From assembly GCF_001548115.1 (NCBI RefSeq), contig NZ_AP014821.1:124001-188000 (forward strand): 64,000 nucleotides of DNA, given 5' to 3'. Positions within the stretch are counted from its first letter, which is position 1. Each line of letters starts with the position of its first letter. A program made the translations under genes and the position numbers. This document shows, piece by piece, positions 36,958-47,899 of the stretch. The notes under the pieces were generated by a model that saw only the letters and a list, made by a program, of their open reading frames with translations, ran no database searches and had not been told where the DNA came from. Origin of the DNA: Geminocystis sp. NIES-3709 (GTDB lineage Bacteria; Cyanobacteriota; Cyanobacteriia; Cyanobacteriales; Cyanobacteriaceae).

Positions 36958-38232
36958 TTATTTAATTTTCATCGGCAAAGTAATTTTAAACCATGCCCCC
37001 TTTGTTTCGGGATGATTATTCGCTATGATCGTGCCTTGATGTGCTTCGACAATTTGCTTGACAATACTTAATCCTAAACCACTCCCTCCTCTTGTATTTC
37101 TTACCCTCGATTTGTCTCCTCGATATAGTCGATCGAATATATAAGGTAAATCATTAGTGTTGAAACCACTACCAGAATCAATAATATTTATTTCTAAAAA
37201 TTGATTATTAAAATCACTGTATTTAATTTCTACATTAACACTAATTAAGCTATGAGGAGAACCATGTTTAATACTATTGTCAAATAGGTTAACAAATACT
37301 TGAGTTAAACGATTAATGTCCGCAGAAATAATAATCTTTTCTTCTCCTTTATATTCTAAAGATATTTTTTCTTGATCAGCTAATATTTTCAATGATTGCC
37401 ATGCAGAAAATATTAATTGTTTTAAATCTAAATTCTGAAATTTTAGCATCTCATAAGGACTTTGTTCTAAAGTCGAAATTTCTAACCAATTTTGAACTAA
37501 ATCTATTAAACGATTAATTTCTTGAGACATTTGTTGTACCCAAATTTTTCCCTTATTATCAGTGTATTTTAGTAATGTTTCTGCTAACAATGAAAGAGAA
37601 GTTAAAGGAGTTCTCAATTCATGACTTAAATCAGAGTAAGCCTCATCTCTCCTAATAGATAATTCCTTGATTAGTTGTTTATTTTCAATAAAAATACTAA
37701 CTTGTCCAGCAGGTAAAGGATAACTATAGGCTTTAAGAAAAACAGGTTTATAATTTTCTATTTCCAGATTATTTTCTTCTTCTAAAATATAATTTGCAGT
37801 GGGAAAAAATTGCCATTCTATGACTAAATTTTGTTGAATTTTGCGGGTTTGTTGAATTAATTGATCTAATTCATAAGAACGCACCAACTCTAAAAATAAT
37901 CTTAATATTTCAGGATTCCAACGGTGAATATGGAGCAATTTTTTTGCTTCTTCATTACACTCTATTAAACAATTTTCTTCATTTATTCTTAAATAACCAA
38001 GATTAATTTTATTAATTAGATAACGATGAAGATCTAATTCTAATTGAGTGTAGTAATAGCGATTATTTAGTAAATTAACATTCCGTCTTACTTGAGCTAT
38101 TTTAGATAAAGAGGTGACAGGTTCAAATTGCGATAATGAATGTAAAATATCTGTTAATTGAATATTAATTTGATAATATTTCCAAAGACAAATAACTAAA
38201 CCAATACTTAAACCACATAAAAAATATAGCAT
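36958..38232 (-). CDS. sphS: Sensor histidine kinase, SphS-like
   Basis: 424 residues. N-terminal hydrophobic segment MLYFLCGLSIGLVICLW anchors it. A PAS-like region (LRINEENCLIECNEEAKKLL) follows, then the dimerisation H-box with phosphoacceptor His204 in DLSHELRTPLTSLS and the ATP-binding domain motifs NLFDNSIKHGSPH (N box), DSGSGFNTNDLPYIFDR (G1) and RGGSGLGLSIVKQI (G2). This layout resembles the SphS phosphate sensor of cyanobacteria. The response regulator gene lies upstream by 115 bases. The Sph name rests on the pairing and layout, not on a search. Confidence 0.88.
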   Translation of the reverse strand: MLYFLCGLSIGLVICLWKYYQINIQLTDILHSLSQFEPVTSLSKIAQVRRNVNLLNNRYYYTQLELDLHRYLINKINLGYLRINEENCLIECNEEAKKLLHIHRWNPEILRLFLELVRSYELDQLIQQTRKIQQNLVIEWQFFPTANYILEEENNLEIENYKPVFLKAYSYPLPAGQVSIFIENKQLIKELSIRRDEAYSDLSHELRTPLTSLSLLAETLLKYTDNKGKIWVQQMSQEINRLIDLVQNWLEISTLEQSPYEMLKFQNLDLKQLIFSAWQSLKILADQEKISLEYKGEEKIIISADINRLTQVFVNLFDNSIKHGSPHSLISVNVEIKYSDFNNQFLEINIIDSGSGFNTNDLPYIFDRLYRGDKSRVRNTRGGSGLGLSIVKQIVEAHQGTIIANNHPETKGAWFKITLPMKIK

Positions 38233-38347
38233 TCATTAACAATGAATAATGGATAATAAATAATTAATTTCAACGATACATTCTTATATATTAAGTTGCA
38301 ATATTATTAAATATCGACTATTCACCATCAACTACTTACTACGATAA

Positions 38348-39100
38348 CTAACCAAATCTATAACCAAATCCACGCACAGTGATTAAATACTGAGGATTAC
38401 TAGGATCTTTTTCCAGTTTTTCCCGTAGCCATCGAATATGCACATCAACAGTTTTTGTATCTCCTAAAAAGTCAGCACCCCAAATATTTTCAATTAATTG
38501 CTCTCTATCCCATACCCTTTTAGGATAAGTCATAAATAGTTCTAATAAACGAAATTCTTTTGGGGATAGATTAACTTCTTCTCCTCTTACCGTCACTCTA
38601 CACTCGTCAGAAAATAGGACAATCTCTTTAAATTGACGCACGGATTCTGTGGTGACATTATTTAAAGAGTTACGACGTAATAATGCACGACAACGAGCAA
38701 CTAATTCCCTCATACTAAAGGGTTTAGTTAAATAATCATCAGCACCAACTTCTAATCCTAAAACTCGATCGGTTTCGGCGGCTTTCGCACTTAAAATTAA
38801 TATAGGAATCATATTACCACGATAACGTAGTAAGCGACAAATATCTAAACCGTTAACTTCAGGTAACATGAGATCGAGAATAACCATATCAATATTATCC
38901 TCAGAGCTTTGTAATTGTTGACGATCGAGAATATTTAAGGCTTCTCTACCATTACTGGTTTTTACTACCTCGTATCCCTCTTCTTCGAGGTTTAAGGCAA
39001 TCATATTTCTTATCAATTCTTCGTCTTCAATCAACAGAATACGACTGGATGAGTGTATTCTTTCACGGACAGCAATACTGGGTAAGTCCAGAGACAACAT
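38348..39100 (-). CDS. sphR: OmpR-type response regulator, SphR-like
   Basis: 250 residues. The receiver domain has LLIEDEELIR (acidic pocket Glu/Asp near 25-27), phosphoacceptor Asp76 in VILDLMLPEVNG, and Lys126 in DDYLTKPFSMRE. The C-terminal winged helix ends DTKTVDVHIRWLREKLEKDP, then YLITVRGFGYRFG, a classic OmpR/PhoB DNA-binding domain. It precedes the kinase gene in the same direction. The regulator differs from RpaB, which has a different N-terminus, and pairing with an SphS-like kinase makes phosphate regulation likely. PhoB-type targets are inferred. Confidence 0.85.
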   Translation of the reverse strand: MLSLDLPSIAVRERIHSSSRILLIEDEELIRNMIALNLEEEGYEVVKTSNGREALNILDRQQLQSSEDNIDMVILDLMLPEVNGLDICRLLRYRGNMIPILILSAKAAETDRVLGLEVGADDYLTKPFSMRELVARCRALLRRNSLNNVTTESVRQFKEIVLFSDECRVTVRGEEVNLSPKEFRLLELFMTYPKRVWDREQLIENIWGADFLGDTKTVDVHIRWLREKLEKDPSNPQYLITVRGFGYRFG

Positions 39101-39189
39101 AAAAATTCTCTACATTTTGTTCTCTATTAACATATATACCAGAATTTTTGATAATGGACAATAGACAATCATATAAGTTCAATATATAT

Positions 39190-39235
39190 AACCTCAATGA
39201 ACCATAAAATTATCGGTAAAGAGAGGCAAAAGGGA
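39190..39235 (-). repeat. AATTTTATGG intergenic repeat, member d
   Basis: Reads TCTTTACCGATAATTTTATGG on the minus strand with a TTTTGCCT lead-in, matching 27139-27215 in opposite orientation. Confidence 0.55.
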
Positions 39236-39325
39236 ACGGGGAATACGGAAAAGTGGACAAGAATTGATTTTAAAACTCCTAAAATTGATTTTTCTCGTTT
39301 TGTCTCATAAGTCCTGATGAAACTT

Positions 39326-39499
39326 ATAACATTCCTAAATCATTTATAAAAATTTTAGATACTTTTAATTAAAGTGATTAACTGTTAGCCTTTTTTTCAT
39401 GAAAGAATAAGTAATCAATTAGTAATATTGACTAAAAATTTAACTTCACAATAGATGATAACTAATTGCTAATTGCTGATTGTTAATTAAACATAATTA
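39326..39499 (-). repeat. Long dispersed intergenic repeat, copy 2 (downstream of topA)
   Basis: Aligns over its length with 4617-4797 and occupies the same place relative to a minus-strand gene stop. Shares ATTCCTAAATCATTT, GAATAAGTAATCAATTA, AACTTCACAATAG and TAATTAAACATAATTA blocks. Confidence 0.85.
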
Positions 39500-39504
39500 T
39501 TGTT

Positions 39505-42141
39505 TTATTGTGCTGTCTTTTTTGCAGTAGTTTTTCTGGTAGTAGTGGTTTTTTTCGCTGTGGTTGTCTTTTTAGTTGCTGTTTTTTTTGCGGGAGTTTT
39601 ATCTTGTAAAAGCGATAAAGCCTTATCTAAATTCATGGTTTCCAGCGTCTCATCTTCGGGCAATTTAATATTAGTCTTACCGTGTTTAAAATATACTCCA
39701 TAAGGCCCTTGATAAATGTTTACTGGTTCATTATCATCAGGATGTAGTCCTAATTCTTTTAAAGGTTGTTTGGTGGTTGTACCTCGTCTTCCTTTTGTTG
39801 TTTTCGGTTGTGCCAATAATTCCAATGCACGATCGAGGGTAATTGTCAAGACATCATCTTCTTTTTTCAACGATCGATAATCTTTCCCTTCTGTACCTTG
39901 ATCATGAACCACATAAGCACCAAAACGGCCTAAACTGGTTTTAATGGGCTTTCCTGTATCTGGATGTTCTCCTAAAGTACGAGGGAGAGTTAAATATCCC
40001 ACCGCCATATCTAGGGTGATGTTTTCTGGTTGAACACCTTTAGGGAAAGAAGCTGTTTTCGGTTTTTTGGCTTTGCCTTGAGGTGTATCACCTAATTGTA
40101 CATAAGGGCCATAAGTTCCAATCAACAAATATATAGGCTCTTGGGTTTCAGGATGATTACCTAAAATTGGCGGCCCTTCAACTTTTTGTTTTAACAAAGT
40201 TTCAATTTGTCGTGGCTCAAGATCCGCAGGAGTTAAATCTGCAGGAATAGAAGATTTTACGACACCATCGCCGTAATTTGCTTCAAAATAAGCACCAAAC
40301 TTGCCTATTTTCACCGTAACGTCAAGATTTTCTAATTCTATCGCTTTTGCGCTTTGGGGATCAATTTCTGTTTCCCTCACTTTCACCTGATTTTGTAAGC
40401 CTTTTTCCCCCCGATAAAATTTATCGAGATAGGGCAACCATTTTTCATTACCCGAAGCGATGTCATCGAGACTTTGCTCCATTTTTGAGGTAAATTTAGT
40501 ATCGACTAATTCGGCAAAATTCTTTTCTAGTAAGGTAATGACGGCAAAGGCAGTAAAAGTCGGTATCAATGCCTTATTGCGTAACTGTGCATAACCTCGA
40601 TCGACGATCGTACCAATAATACTAGCATAAGTACTAGGTCTGCCGACTCCTTCTGTTTCCAAAGTTTTCACTAAAGATGCCTCTGTATAACGAGCCGGAG
40701 GTTGGGTTTCGTGGTGAATCACATCCAATTGTTTGCAGTTGGGCTTGTCTCCTACCTTCAAATCTGGTAAGATAACTTCTTGATTTTCTAAAGCGGCCTC
40801 AGGATCGTCCGAACCTTCTACATAAGCACGGAAAAACCCCGCAAAATCGATTCTTTTACCCGACGATCGAAAAATGGCATCTTCTACGGCGATATTTACG
40901 GAAATTTGCGTCAATTGAGCATCCGCCATCTGACAGGCTACGGTACGCTTCCAAATTAAATCATATAATCCTAACTCTTTATCTCTTAATCCAGTTTCCT
41001 TGGGAATGCGAAAAGTACTACCAGCCGGGCGAATAGCTTCATGGGCTTCCTGTGCTCCTTTAGCTTTTGTTTTATACTGCCTTGGTTTGGGACTTAAATA
41101 CTCCTTTCCATACATGGATTCAACACAACTACGGGCGGCGGAAATAGCTTGATCAGACAGATGTACTGAATCTGTTCTCATGTAAGTAATATAACCATTT
41201 TCATAGAGACTTTGAGCGATACGCATGGTGTCTTTTGCACCCAAGCCTAATTTTCTATTCGCTTCTTGTTGTAGAGTAGAAGTTGTGAAAGGAGGAGACG
41301 GTTTACGAATGGTGGCTTTTTCTTCTGTATCCGTCACTTCCCAGGGCTTCCCCGTCAAACGAGCTTTTAATTCTGTAGCTTCTTGTTCTGTTAGTACAAT
41401 TACTTTTTTATTTTTAACTAACTTACCTGTCTTGGGATCAAAATCACTACCATTTGCTAGTTTTTCTCCTTTGAGAGTTGTTAATCTTGCTTCAAAGTCT
41501 GTTTTGGCATAATTTAATAATGCTTTTAAATCCCAATAATTGGCCTCTTTAAAAGCTCTTCTTTCTCTTTCTCTCTGTACTAATAAACGCACAGCAACAG
41601 ATTGAACTCTACCGGCGGATAATCCTGCGGCAATTTTTTTCCAAAGTAAAGGGGAGAGGGTATAACCTACCAGTCGATCGAGAATACGTCGTGTTTCTTG
41701 GGCGTGTACCAAATTTTCATCGATGTCACGACAATTAGACAAGGCTTTTTGAATGGCATCTTTAGTAATTTCGTGGAATACCATGCGTTTAATCGGCACT
41801 TTCGGTTTTAATAGTTGTAACAAATGCCAACTAATGCTCTCTCCTTCTCTGTCTTCATCCGTTGCTAAAATTAATTCATCAGCAGATTGTAAGGCTTTTT
41901 TTAGTTGTTGGACAGTTTTATTTTTGCCTTTAGGAATAACATAAATAGGCTCAAAATTATTGTCAATATTAACTCCTAATCTTGCCCATTCAAACTGTTT
42001 ATACTCGGCCGGAATTTCATCAGCAGAAGAAGGTAAATCCCGAATATGCCCCATAGATGCCTCTACCTGATAATCTTTAGGGAGATAATTTCTAATGGTT
42101 TTTGCTTTGGTAGGTGATTCAACGATGACTAAAGTTGACAT
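39505..42141 (-). CDS. topA: DNA topoisomerase I (type IA)
   Basis: 878 residues. It relaxes negative supercoils. The Toprim domain starts [20 protein letters not shown] with [10 protein letters not shown] (93-102) for metal binding. The catalytic Tyr320 is in YITYMRTDS. The later [24 protein letters not shown] is a conserved active-site segment. The C-terminal third consists of Toprim-type C repeats ([29 protein letters not shown]), and the tail is Lys/Thr/Ala-rich ([20 protein letters not shown]), probably a nonspecific DNA-binding arm. No zinc ribbons are visible, as in other cyanobacteria. The frame on the opposite strand at 39500 is a shadow of this basic tail. Confidence 0.97.
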   Translation of the reverse strand: MSTLVIVESPTKAKTIRNYLPKDYQVEASMGHIRDLPSSADEIPAEYKQFEWARLGVNIDNNFEPIYVIPKGKNKTVQQLKKALQSADELILATDEDREGESISWHLLQLLKPKVPIKRMVFHEITKDAIQKALSNCRDIDENLVHAQETRRILDRLVGYTLSPLLWKKIAAGLSAGRVQSVAVRLLVQRERERRAFKEANYWDLKALLNYAKTDFEARLTTLKGEKLANGSDFDPKTGKLVKNKKVIVLTEQEATELKARLTGKPWEVTDTEEKATIRKPSPPFTTSTLQQEANRKLGLGAKDTMRIAQSLYENGYITYMRTDSVHLSDQAISAARSCVESMYGKEYLSPKPRQYKTKAKGAQEAHEAIRPAGSTFRIPKETGLRDKELGLYDLIWKRTVACQMADAQLTQISVNIAVEDAIFRSSGKRIDFAGFFRAYVEGSDDPEAALENQEVILPDLKVGDKPNCKQLDVIHHETQPPARYTEASLVKTLETEGVGRPSTYASIIGTIVDRGYAQLRNKALIPTFTAFAVITLLEKNFAELVDTKFTSKMEQSLDDIASGNEKWLPYLDKFYRGEKGLQNQVKVRETEIDPQSAKAIELENLDVTVKIGKFGAYFEANYGDGVVKSSIPADLTPADLEPRQIETLLKQKVEGPPILGNHPETQEPIYLLIGTYGPYVQLGDTPQGKAKKPKTASFPKGVQPENITLDMAVGYLTLPRTLGEHPDTGKPIKTSLGRFGAYVVHDQGTEGKDYRSLKKEDDVLTITLDRALELLAQPKTTKGRRGTTTKQPLKELGLHPDDNEPVNIYQGPYGVYFKHGKTNIKLPEDETLETMNLDKALSLLQDKTPAKKTATKKTTTAKKTTTTRKTTAKKTAQ

Positions 42142-42309
42142 AGAATATTATTAAGGTCTATCTTTTGCTACTATACCTATAATTTAATTATTTAGCACAA
42201 AACCTAAGTTAACGAAATGGAAAAAAGTTAATGATTACGCTACTAATGTTTTGTTTATAAATGACCTCTTAGAGCTATACTTTAAAATGAACGAAAATCA
42301 GATCATCTC

Positions 42310-43656
42310 ATGTTAGCAGTCGCAATTCTTGCCGCCGGAAAAGGAACTCGAATGAAATCAAAACTTCCTAAAGTATTACACCCCCTAGGAAGTAAAACTC
42401 TTGTGGAAAGAGCGATCGATAGTTGTAATCTTGTGCATCTCGATCGAACCTTAGTAATTATTGGTTATGAAGGTGATAAAATCGAAAATGCCCTTAATCA
42501 TCTACAAGGGGTAGAATTTGTACAACAGAAAGAGCAATTAGGCACCGGTCATGCTATTATGCAGTTAGTTCCCTATTTAGAAGATTTTAGGGGAGATTTG
42601 ATTGTTTTAAATGGTGATGTACCCCTATTACGCCCCGAAACTGTTGAAGAATTGGTGAATACTCATCAGAAAAATAATAATGCGGCCACTCTTTTAACGG
42701 CTAATTTACCTAATCCGAAAGGTTACGGAAGGGTTTTCTGTGATGGGAATAACTTAGTAACTCAAATTGTCGAAGATAGAGATTGTAATTCCGCCCAAAA
42801 ACAAAATCATCGTATCAATGCAGGAGTTTATTGTTTTAATTGGCAAGAATTAAAAGCTATTTTGCCAAAATTAACGACAAATAATGATCAACAAGAATAT
42901 TATCTGACAGAAGTGGTGGACTATCTTAACCCGGTTATGGCTTTAGATGTTCACGATCATTTAGAAATTAGTGGTATAAACGATCGCCGTCAATTAGCTG
43001 TTGCCTACGATATTTTACAAGCAAGGGTAAAAGAAGCATGGATGATGGCTGGTGTAACCATGATTGATCCCGATAGCATCACCATCGATGAAACTGTTAA
43101 GTTAGGAATGGATGTCACGATCGAACCTCAAACTCATCTTAGAGGTAATACGATTATCGGTTCGGGGTGTAAAATAGGCCCTGGTTGTTTGATTGATAAT
43201 ACTATAATTGAAGATAATACTACCGTTTTATATTCTGTGATCACTGATAGTAAAGTATCAGCAAATACAAGAATAGGCCCTTATGCTCATTTACGAGGGG
43301 GTGTGGAGTTGGGAGAAAATTGTCGAGTAGGTAACTTTGTTGAAATTAAGAAAAGCTCGATCGGGCAAAAAACTAATATTGCCCATTTATCCTATATTGG
43401 AGATGCTACTTTAGGAAATCAAGTGAATATCGGAGCAGGAACTATTACCGCTAACTATGATGGAGTTAACAAACATCCTACCATCATCGGCGATCGAACT
43501 AAAACGGGTTCAAATAGTGTTTTTGTCGCCCCTGTCACCATTGGGGAAGATGTAACGGTTGCCGCAGGTTCTGTAATTACTCATGATGTACCTAATGATT
43601 GCCTTGCGATCGCACGGGGTAAACAGAAAACTATTGAGGGATGGAAGAAATCTTAA
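42310..43656 (+). CDS. glmU: Bifunctional GlmU (UDP-GlcNAc pyrophosphorylase / GlcN-1-P acetyltransferase)
   Basis: 448 residues. It makes UDP-N-acetylglucosamine for peptidoglycan and lipopolysaccharide. N-terminal uridyltransferase motif [20 protein letters not shown] is at 6-25; [10 protein letters not shown] and [10 protein letters not shown] follow. The C-terminal left-handed beta-helix acetyltransferase includes GAYNFVEIKK-type repeats and the late [20 protein letters not shown] with the catalytic His. The first ATG 42310 fits. A transposase remnant follows on the same strand after its stop. Confidence 0.97.
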   Translation: MLAVAILAAGKGTRMKSKLPKVLHPLGSKTLVERAIDSCNLVHLDRTLVIIGYEGDKIENALNHLQGVEFVQQKEQLGTGHAIMQLVPYLEDFRGDLIVLNGDVPLLRPETVEELVNTHQKNNNAATLLTANLPNPKGYGRVFCDGNNLVTQIVEDRDCNSAQKQNHRINAGVYCFNWQELKAILPKLTTNNDQQEYYLTEVVDYLNPVMALDVHDHLEISGINDRRQLAVAYDILQARVKEAWMMAGVTMIDPDSITIDETVKLGMDVTIEPQTHLRGNTIIGSGCKIGPGCLIDNTIIEDNTTVLYSVITDSKVSANTRIGPYAHLRGGVELGENCRVGNFVEIKKSSIGQKTNIAHLSYIGDATLGNQVNIGAGTITANYDGVNKHPTIIGDRTKTGSNSVFVAPVTIGEDVTVAAGSVITHDVPNDCLAIARGKQKTIEGWKKS

Positions 43657-43666
43657 TATAGTTTAA

Positions 43667-43864
43667 CCACAAGAAAATTTAACCCCTCAAAGGGTAGCTT
43701 TATCAATAATCTCATTACTGATACAGATTGGAACTCCTACCCAAACTCCTAAAAGTCGAGGACAATCCAATGGCTGGAAAAAAGGGCGAAAAAGAAACAA
43801 AGCAAAAGTTTATCCCACTATCAAAAAACGGCAATCGAAAAGTAAAAAAAGGCGAAAAAAATAA
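43667..43864 (+). pseudogene. C-terminal transposase remnant
   Basis: An open frame with no start (previous stop TAA 43664-43666, end TAA 43862-43864) translates as ENLTPQRVALSIISLLIQIG then TPTQTPKSRGQSNGWKKGRK and a Lys/Arg-rich end. This is the characteristic tail of cyanobacterial IS-type transposases. Everything upstream of the tail is missing and glmU ends 10 bases before, so an old insertion near the glmU end has decayed. Confidence 0.65.
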
Positions 43865-43969
43865 CTTTTAAGGAATAACTAACTCAATTTATTTTCTCTT
43901 GAAGCTAATTTTTGTTAGCTTACTTATTCTCTTACAATATTTTATTAGTCTAAAGTACAGATATAATTC

Positions 43970-46900
43970 TTAATGACTTAATTCCTCGATCGAACCTTCA
44001 GATTCATGGGCAATACTTCTTAATTTATCTAACATTTCTTGACTAACATTTTTCCATAAATTTCGTTGGGATGCTTCGATTAATCTTTCAGCTATATCTC
44101 TTAATGCCCAAGGATTTTTTTCTTGGATAAATTGCTTTACTTTTTCATCAAATAAATAACTTTGAGCGACCCCTTCAAACATAAAATTAGATACACTTTT
44201 AGTAGTAGCAGAATATGCGAATAAATAATCAACAGTGGCACTCATTTCAAATGCCCCTTTATAGCCATGTCTCATAACTCCTGCTATCCATTTCGGGTTA
44301 ATAACTCGACTGCGATAAACCCTTGCAATTTCCTCTTTTAACTCTCTAACTTTAGGATTATTTGGTTGAGAATTATCACCAAAATAAGTAACAGGATTTT
44401 CTCCTTTTAAATGTCTCACGGCAACGGTTAATCCTCCTTGAAATTGGTAATAATCATCAGAGTCTAATAAATCATGTTCTCTATTATCTTGGTTATGCAA
44501 AACTATCTGTAATTCCTTCAATCTTTGTTCAAAAACTTCAGGCATGGATATCCCTTTACTACCCTGATAAGCATAACTACTCCAATTCAAATAAGCTCTT
44601 GCTAAATCAGCATCATTTTCCCAATTTTGCGACTCAATTAAACCTTGTAAACCAGCACCATAAGCACCTGGTTTTGAACCAAATAAACGGTAACTTGCTC
44701 TTTGCCTTGCTTGGGTTTCCTCTAAACCTTTATCTAACCAATATTTAGTATCTTTTTCTACTTGTAAAGCAAGAGGATTTTGATCTTTTTCTTCCGTAAG
44801 AGTTGACAGATGTACAATCGCTTTATATAATAAGTCAAGTATGTTGGGAAATCCGTCACGAAAAAAGCCTGAAACTCTTACAGTTACATCAATACGAGGT
44901 CTCCCTAACACAGCAATCGGGATAATTTCATAATCCACAACCCTACGGCTAACACCATCCCAAACAGGTTTAACGCCCATTAACGCCATAATTTGAGCAA
45001 TGTCATCACCTCCCGTGCGCATAGTAGAAGTACCCCAAACGGAAATAGCCAAAGTTTTGGGATATTCGCCATTTTCTTGGGTATAACGTTCAATTACCGT
45101 TTCTGCCGCTTTTCTACCTACATCCCAAGCCGTTTCACTAGGAATTGCTCTTATATCTACCGAGTAAAAGTTCCGTCCTGTGGGTAACACATCGGCTCGA
45201 CCTCGACTGGGTGCGCCTGATGAACCACTAGGAATAAATTTACCTTCTAATCCTCTCATTAAATTGATGATTTCTCGATCGCTTTTTATTAAGTTTGGTA
45301 AGAGATTATTAGCTATCCAATTAAGAGATTTTTCTGTATTTTTTCCTAAGCTAATTTCTTGATAATTCTCTCCAACTATTAATTTTTCTATTAGATTATT
45401 TGCTAAGTTTTCAAAGTATTCTCGATTATCTTTAACCCCATCAACTCGGCTTGGTAAGGAGAGAGTTTGAGAAAAATAAGTCCCACTTTTTAAGAAGGAT
45501 TTAGGGGGGGTTACGTCTATTTCTAAGGGGGGTTGATTAGCTTCTAAATCTGTTTTAATTGCTTCAATTAACCCCAAGTTATTATAACTGGTAAATCGTG
45601 CGATCGAAATAATTAAATCTCTTAATTGTCTTCCTTGAGGACATTCACCAAAAATGTGTAAACCATCTCTAATTTGAGCGTCTTTTAATTCACATAAATA
45701 ACCGTCAGCAGTAGTTAAAAATTGAGAAAAAGTATCTTGATTTACTTCTTTAATGCCTAAATCTTCATTTAACTTAGTCTCGTCAATCAATTTTGAAATT
45801 CGATCAAAGATAATTTTTAAGCGACTAGGATTAAGACTTTGTGCCTGATAATATTCATCAATTAAAGCCTCTAATTCTAGTAATTCACCATATAATTCTG
45901 CACGGGTTAAAGGAGGAGTTAAATGATCAATAATTACAGCATTCGCTCTTCTTTTTGCCTGTGAACCTTCCCCCGGATCATTTACAATAAAAGGATAAAA
46001 ATTAGGTAAAGTATCTAAAGTAATTTCAGGATAACAATTCTCTGATAAAACTAAACTTTTTCCGGGCAACCATTCTAAATTACCATGTTTTCCTACATGA
46101 ATAATGGCATCGGCTTTAAAAATTTCTCTTATCCAATAATAGAAAGCTAAATAATGATGAGTTGGCTCTAAATCTGGAGCGTGATAGTTTAAACTAGGAT
46201 CTAAATCATAACCTCTTGATGGTTGAATACCAATAAAAATATTGTCTAATTGTAAACCTGAAATCGGGAAAAAACTCTCACACCTTATTAAAGAGGGATC
46301 AAAATTTTTTAAAGGTGGTTGAAAAGAATCAATATTACCCCATCTATTAATAATTTCTTCTTGAGTTTTTTTTGGTAAAGTTTGGAAATAATTTTGATAA
46401 TCTTCTAAGGGTAAATATTGATTGATTTTGCGGTTAGATTGCATTTCTAAGTCATTAGTTACTCCTTCAATTAACTTAAAGATTAACTCGTCACCGTTAG
46501 CAGGAATATCATTAATTCGATAACCTTTTTCTTGTAAAGCCTTCAATATATTGATACAACTTGCAGGGGTATCTAAACCAACCCCATTAGCAATTCTTCC
46601 ATCTTTATTGGGATAGTTCGCTAAAATTAAAGCTATTTTTTTTTCTGAGTTACTAATTTTACTTAGATTAACCCATTTTTTTGCTAATTTTGCTGTATAA
46701 TTAACTCGATCGAGCAAAGGTTCATAAACCACTATATCTGTTTCTAGTTGAGGATGCCAAGTTTCTACAGATTTAAAGGAAATGGCACGAGTTATAATCC
46801 TTCCATCAATTTCTGGTAAAGCAACATTCATAGCAACATCTCTCGGTGATAAGCCTTGAAAACTGTTTTTCCAATATTCTTTAGTACTGCCACTTAAGAT

Positions 46901-47755
46901 AATTTGTAAAACGGGAATATTTAAAGTTTGCCAAATTTTAGCGTTAGTTTCATCGCTGATTTTTGCGACAGAAAAGCTAGTAGTGTTTAAAATTAATTTT
47001 ACTTGATGATGCTGTAATAATTTAATTAATTCTTCTTGAATATCTGTTTCTTGTAACGATGATAAATAAATAGAAATACTCGCTAAATTTTGTTGTTTTA
47101 ATGCTGTGGATAAAGCATCAATAGGTTTTGTATTTTCTGATAAATAATGCGATCGATAAAATATAATAGCAACGTCAATATTATTAGTAATTAGTTCCTT
47201 ATTTACAGTTTTATATATGCCCAAACGAGGAATCGATCGAGGTTGATTTGGTTTAAAATTAGTATTAAAAAAACTATCGCTAATAAACTTAAAACCGTTG
47301 ACAAAGTTATCAACTCCTCCCTCAATAAGATACTCCCAAAATTTATTGACTTGGGATAAAGAAGCATTAGAATGACTGATTAACTCAACATCAGGTCGAT
47401 CATCTCCGGGTAATACTAATAAAGAAGCGTTATTTTGACTAACTATGTCTTTACAAACTTCTAAGCCATAACTCCAATAACTTCTACCCCCCAACAACCG
47501 CAAAATAATTACTTTTGCCTGTGATAAAATTTCGTCACCATAGGTATCGATCGTCAATTCTTGCTGTAATTGTAATAAATTTACTACTCGAATTTCAGGA
47601 AAATCTGAAGGAAAATACGATCGACTGGAGGCGATAGTTTGAATATCAGTGTCTGCACTGGTTAAAAAGATAATAGGTGCAGGATTTTGTTGAATAATAA
47701 TCACCCCTTCAGTGTCAGGATGAAGTCCGCCCGGAGTTGCTTGGATTCGGTGCAT
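43970..47755 (-). CDS. cobN: Cobaltochelatase subunit CobN
   Basis: 1261 residues, the usual CobN size. CobN is the large subunit of the ATP-dependent cobalt chelatase, inserting Co into hydrogenobyrinic acid a,c-diamide in the aerobic cobalamin route. The start MHRIQATPGGLHPDTEGVII and the blocks FFPISGLQLDNIFIGIQPSRG, IFKADAIIHVGKHGNLEWLP, and GAPSRGRADVLPTGRNFYSVD are CobN-type. I considered ChlH, the related Mg-chelatase subunit, but the N-terminus and size fit CobN. The genes for CobS/CobT partners are not in the window; cyanobacteria often use ChlI/ChlD instead. Identification is firm. Confidence 0.93.
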   Translation of the reverse strand: MHRIQATPGGLHPDTEGVIIIQQNPAPIIFLTSADTDIQTIASSRSYFPSDFPEIRVVNLLQLQQELTIDTYGDEILSQAKVIILRLLGGRSYWSYGLEVCKDIVSQNNASLLVLPGDDRPDVELISHSNASLSQVNKFWEYLIEGGVDNFVNGFKFISDSFFNTNFKPNQPRSIPRLGIYKTVNKELITNNIDVAIIFYRSHYLSENTKPIDALSTALKQQNLASISIYLSSLQETDIQEELIKLLQHHQVKLILNTTSFSVAKISDETNAKIWQTLNIPVLQIILSGSTKEYWKNSFQGLSPRDVAMNVALPEIDGRIITRAISFKSVETWHPQLETDIVVYEPLLDRVNYTAKLAKKWVNLSKISNSEKKIALILANYPNKDGRIANGVGLDTPASCINILKALQEKGYRINDIPANGDELIFKLIEGVTNDLEMQSNRKINQYLPLEDYQNYFQTLPKKTQEEIINRWGNIDSFQPPLKNFDPSLIRCESFFPISGLQLDNIFIGIQPSRGYDLDPSLNYHAPDLEPTHHYLAFYYWIREIFKADAIIHVGKHGNLEWLPGKSLVLSENCYPEITLDTLPNFYPFIVNDPGEGSQAKRRANAVIIDHLTPPLTRAELYGELLELEALIDEYYQAQSLNPSRLKIIFDRISKLIDETKLNEDLGIKEVNQDTFSQFLTTADGYLCELKDAQIRDGLHIFGECPQGRQLRDLIISIARFTSYNNLGLIEAIKTDLEANQPPLEIDVTPPKSFLKSGTYFSQTLSLPSRVDGVKDNREYFENLANNLIEKLIVGENYQEISLGKNTEKSLNWIANNLLPNLIKSDREIINLMRGLEGKFIPSGSSGAPSRGRADVLPTGRNFYSVDIRAIPSETAWDVGRKAAETVIERYTQENGEYPKTLAISVWGTSTMRTGGDDIAQIMALMGVKPVWDGVSRRVVDYEIIPIAVLGRPRIDVTVRVSGFFRDGFPNILDLLYKAIVHLSTLTEEKDQNPLALQVEKDTKYWLDKGLEETQARQRASYRLFGSKPGAYGAGLQGLIESQNWENDADLARAYLNWSSYAYQGSKGISMPEVFEQRLKELQIVLHNQDNREHDLLDSDDYYQFQGGLTVAVRHLKGENPVTYFGDNSQPNNPKVRELKEEIARVYRSRVINPKWIAGVMRHGYKGAFEMSATVDYLFAYSATTKSVSNFMFEGVAQSYLFDEKVKQFIQEKNPWALRDIAERLIEASQRNLWKNVSQEMLDKLRSIAHESEGSIEELSH

Positions 47756-47792
47756 TTTGATTTGATAGTTTTAGGATAAATTCAGTAGATAA

Positions 47793-47899
47793 GAACTCTT
47801 GCAAAATTAAAAATATAATTAAATTGAGGCTGTTTATAATCAATTATCGTAACTATTGCCTCTTACCTTTTGTCTATTGCCTGACTTGTGCAAGAAGTC
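47793..47899. repeat. 107-bp MITE-like element with IS5-type ends
   Basis: Left end GAACTCTTGCAAAATTA and right end (minus strand) GACTTCTTGCACAAG match the inverted repeats of the IS at 18477-19611. TAA precedes and follows (47790-47792 and 47900-47902). The interior has no gene and includes a pyrimidine-rich TTGCCTCTTACC piece. The right end overlaps the stop codon of the DUF3146 gene. Confidence 0.6.

Larger units (their letters stand above)
39101..39504. other. Spacer between topA and the response regulator, mostly repeats
   Basis: 404 bases, no gene. It holds the AATTTTATGG repeat (39190-39235) and the long repeat (39326-39499), which ends within six bases of the topA stop. The regulator promoter should be near 39101-39190. 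Confidence 0.6.

Noticed and set aside
38348-39100. Identity as RpaB for the response regulator
   Set aside because: The N-terminus and the kinase pairing fit SphR better, so the RpaB name was not used.
39500-39703. Plus-strand frame of hydrophobic repeats ([11 protein letters not shown])
   Set aside because: It is the reverse strand of the Lys/Thr-rich tail of topA and reflects that codon pattern.
43970-47755. Identity as magnesium chelatase ChlH
   Set aside because: Size near 1260 and the MHRIQATPGGLHPDTEG start fit CobN.
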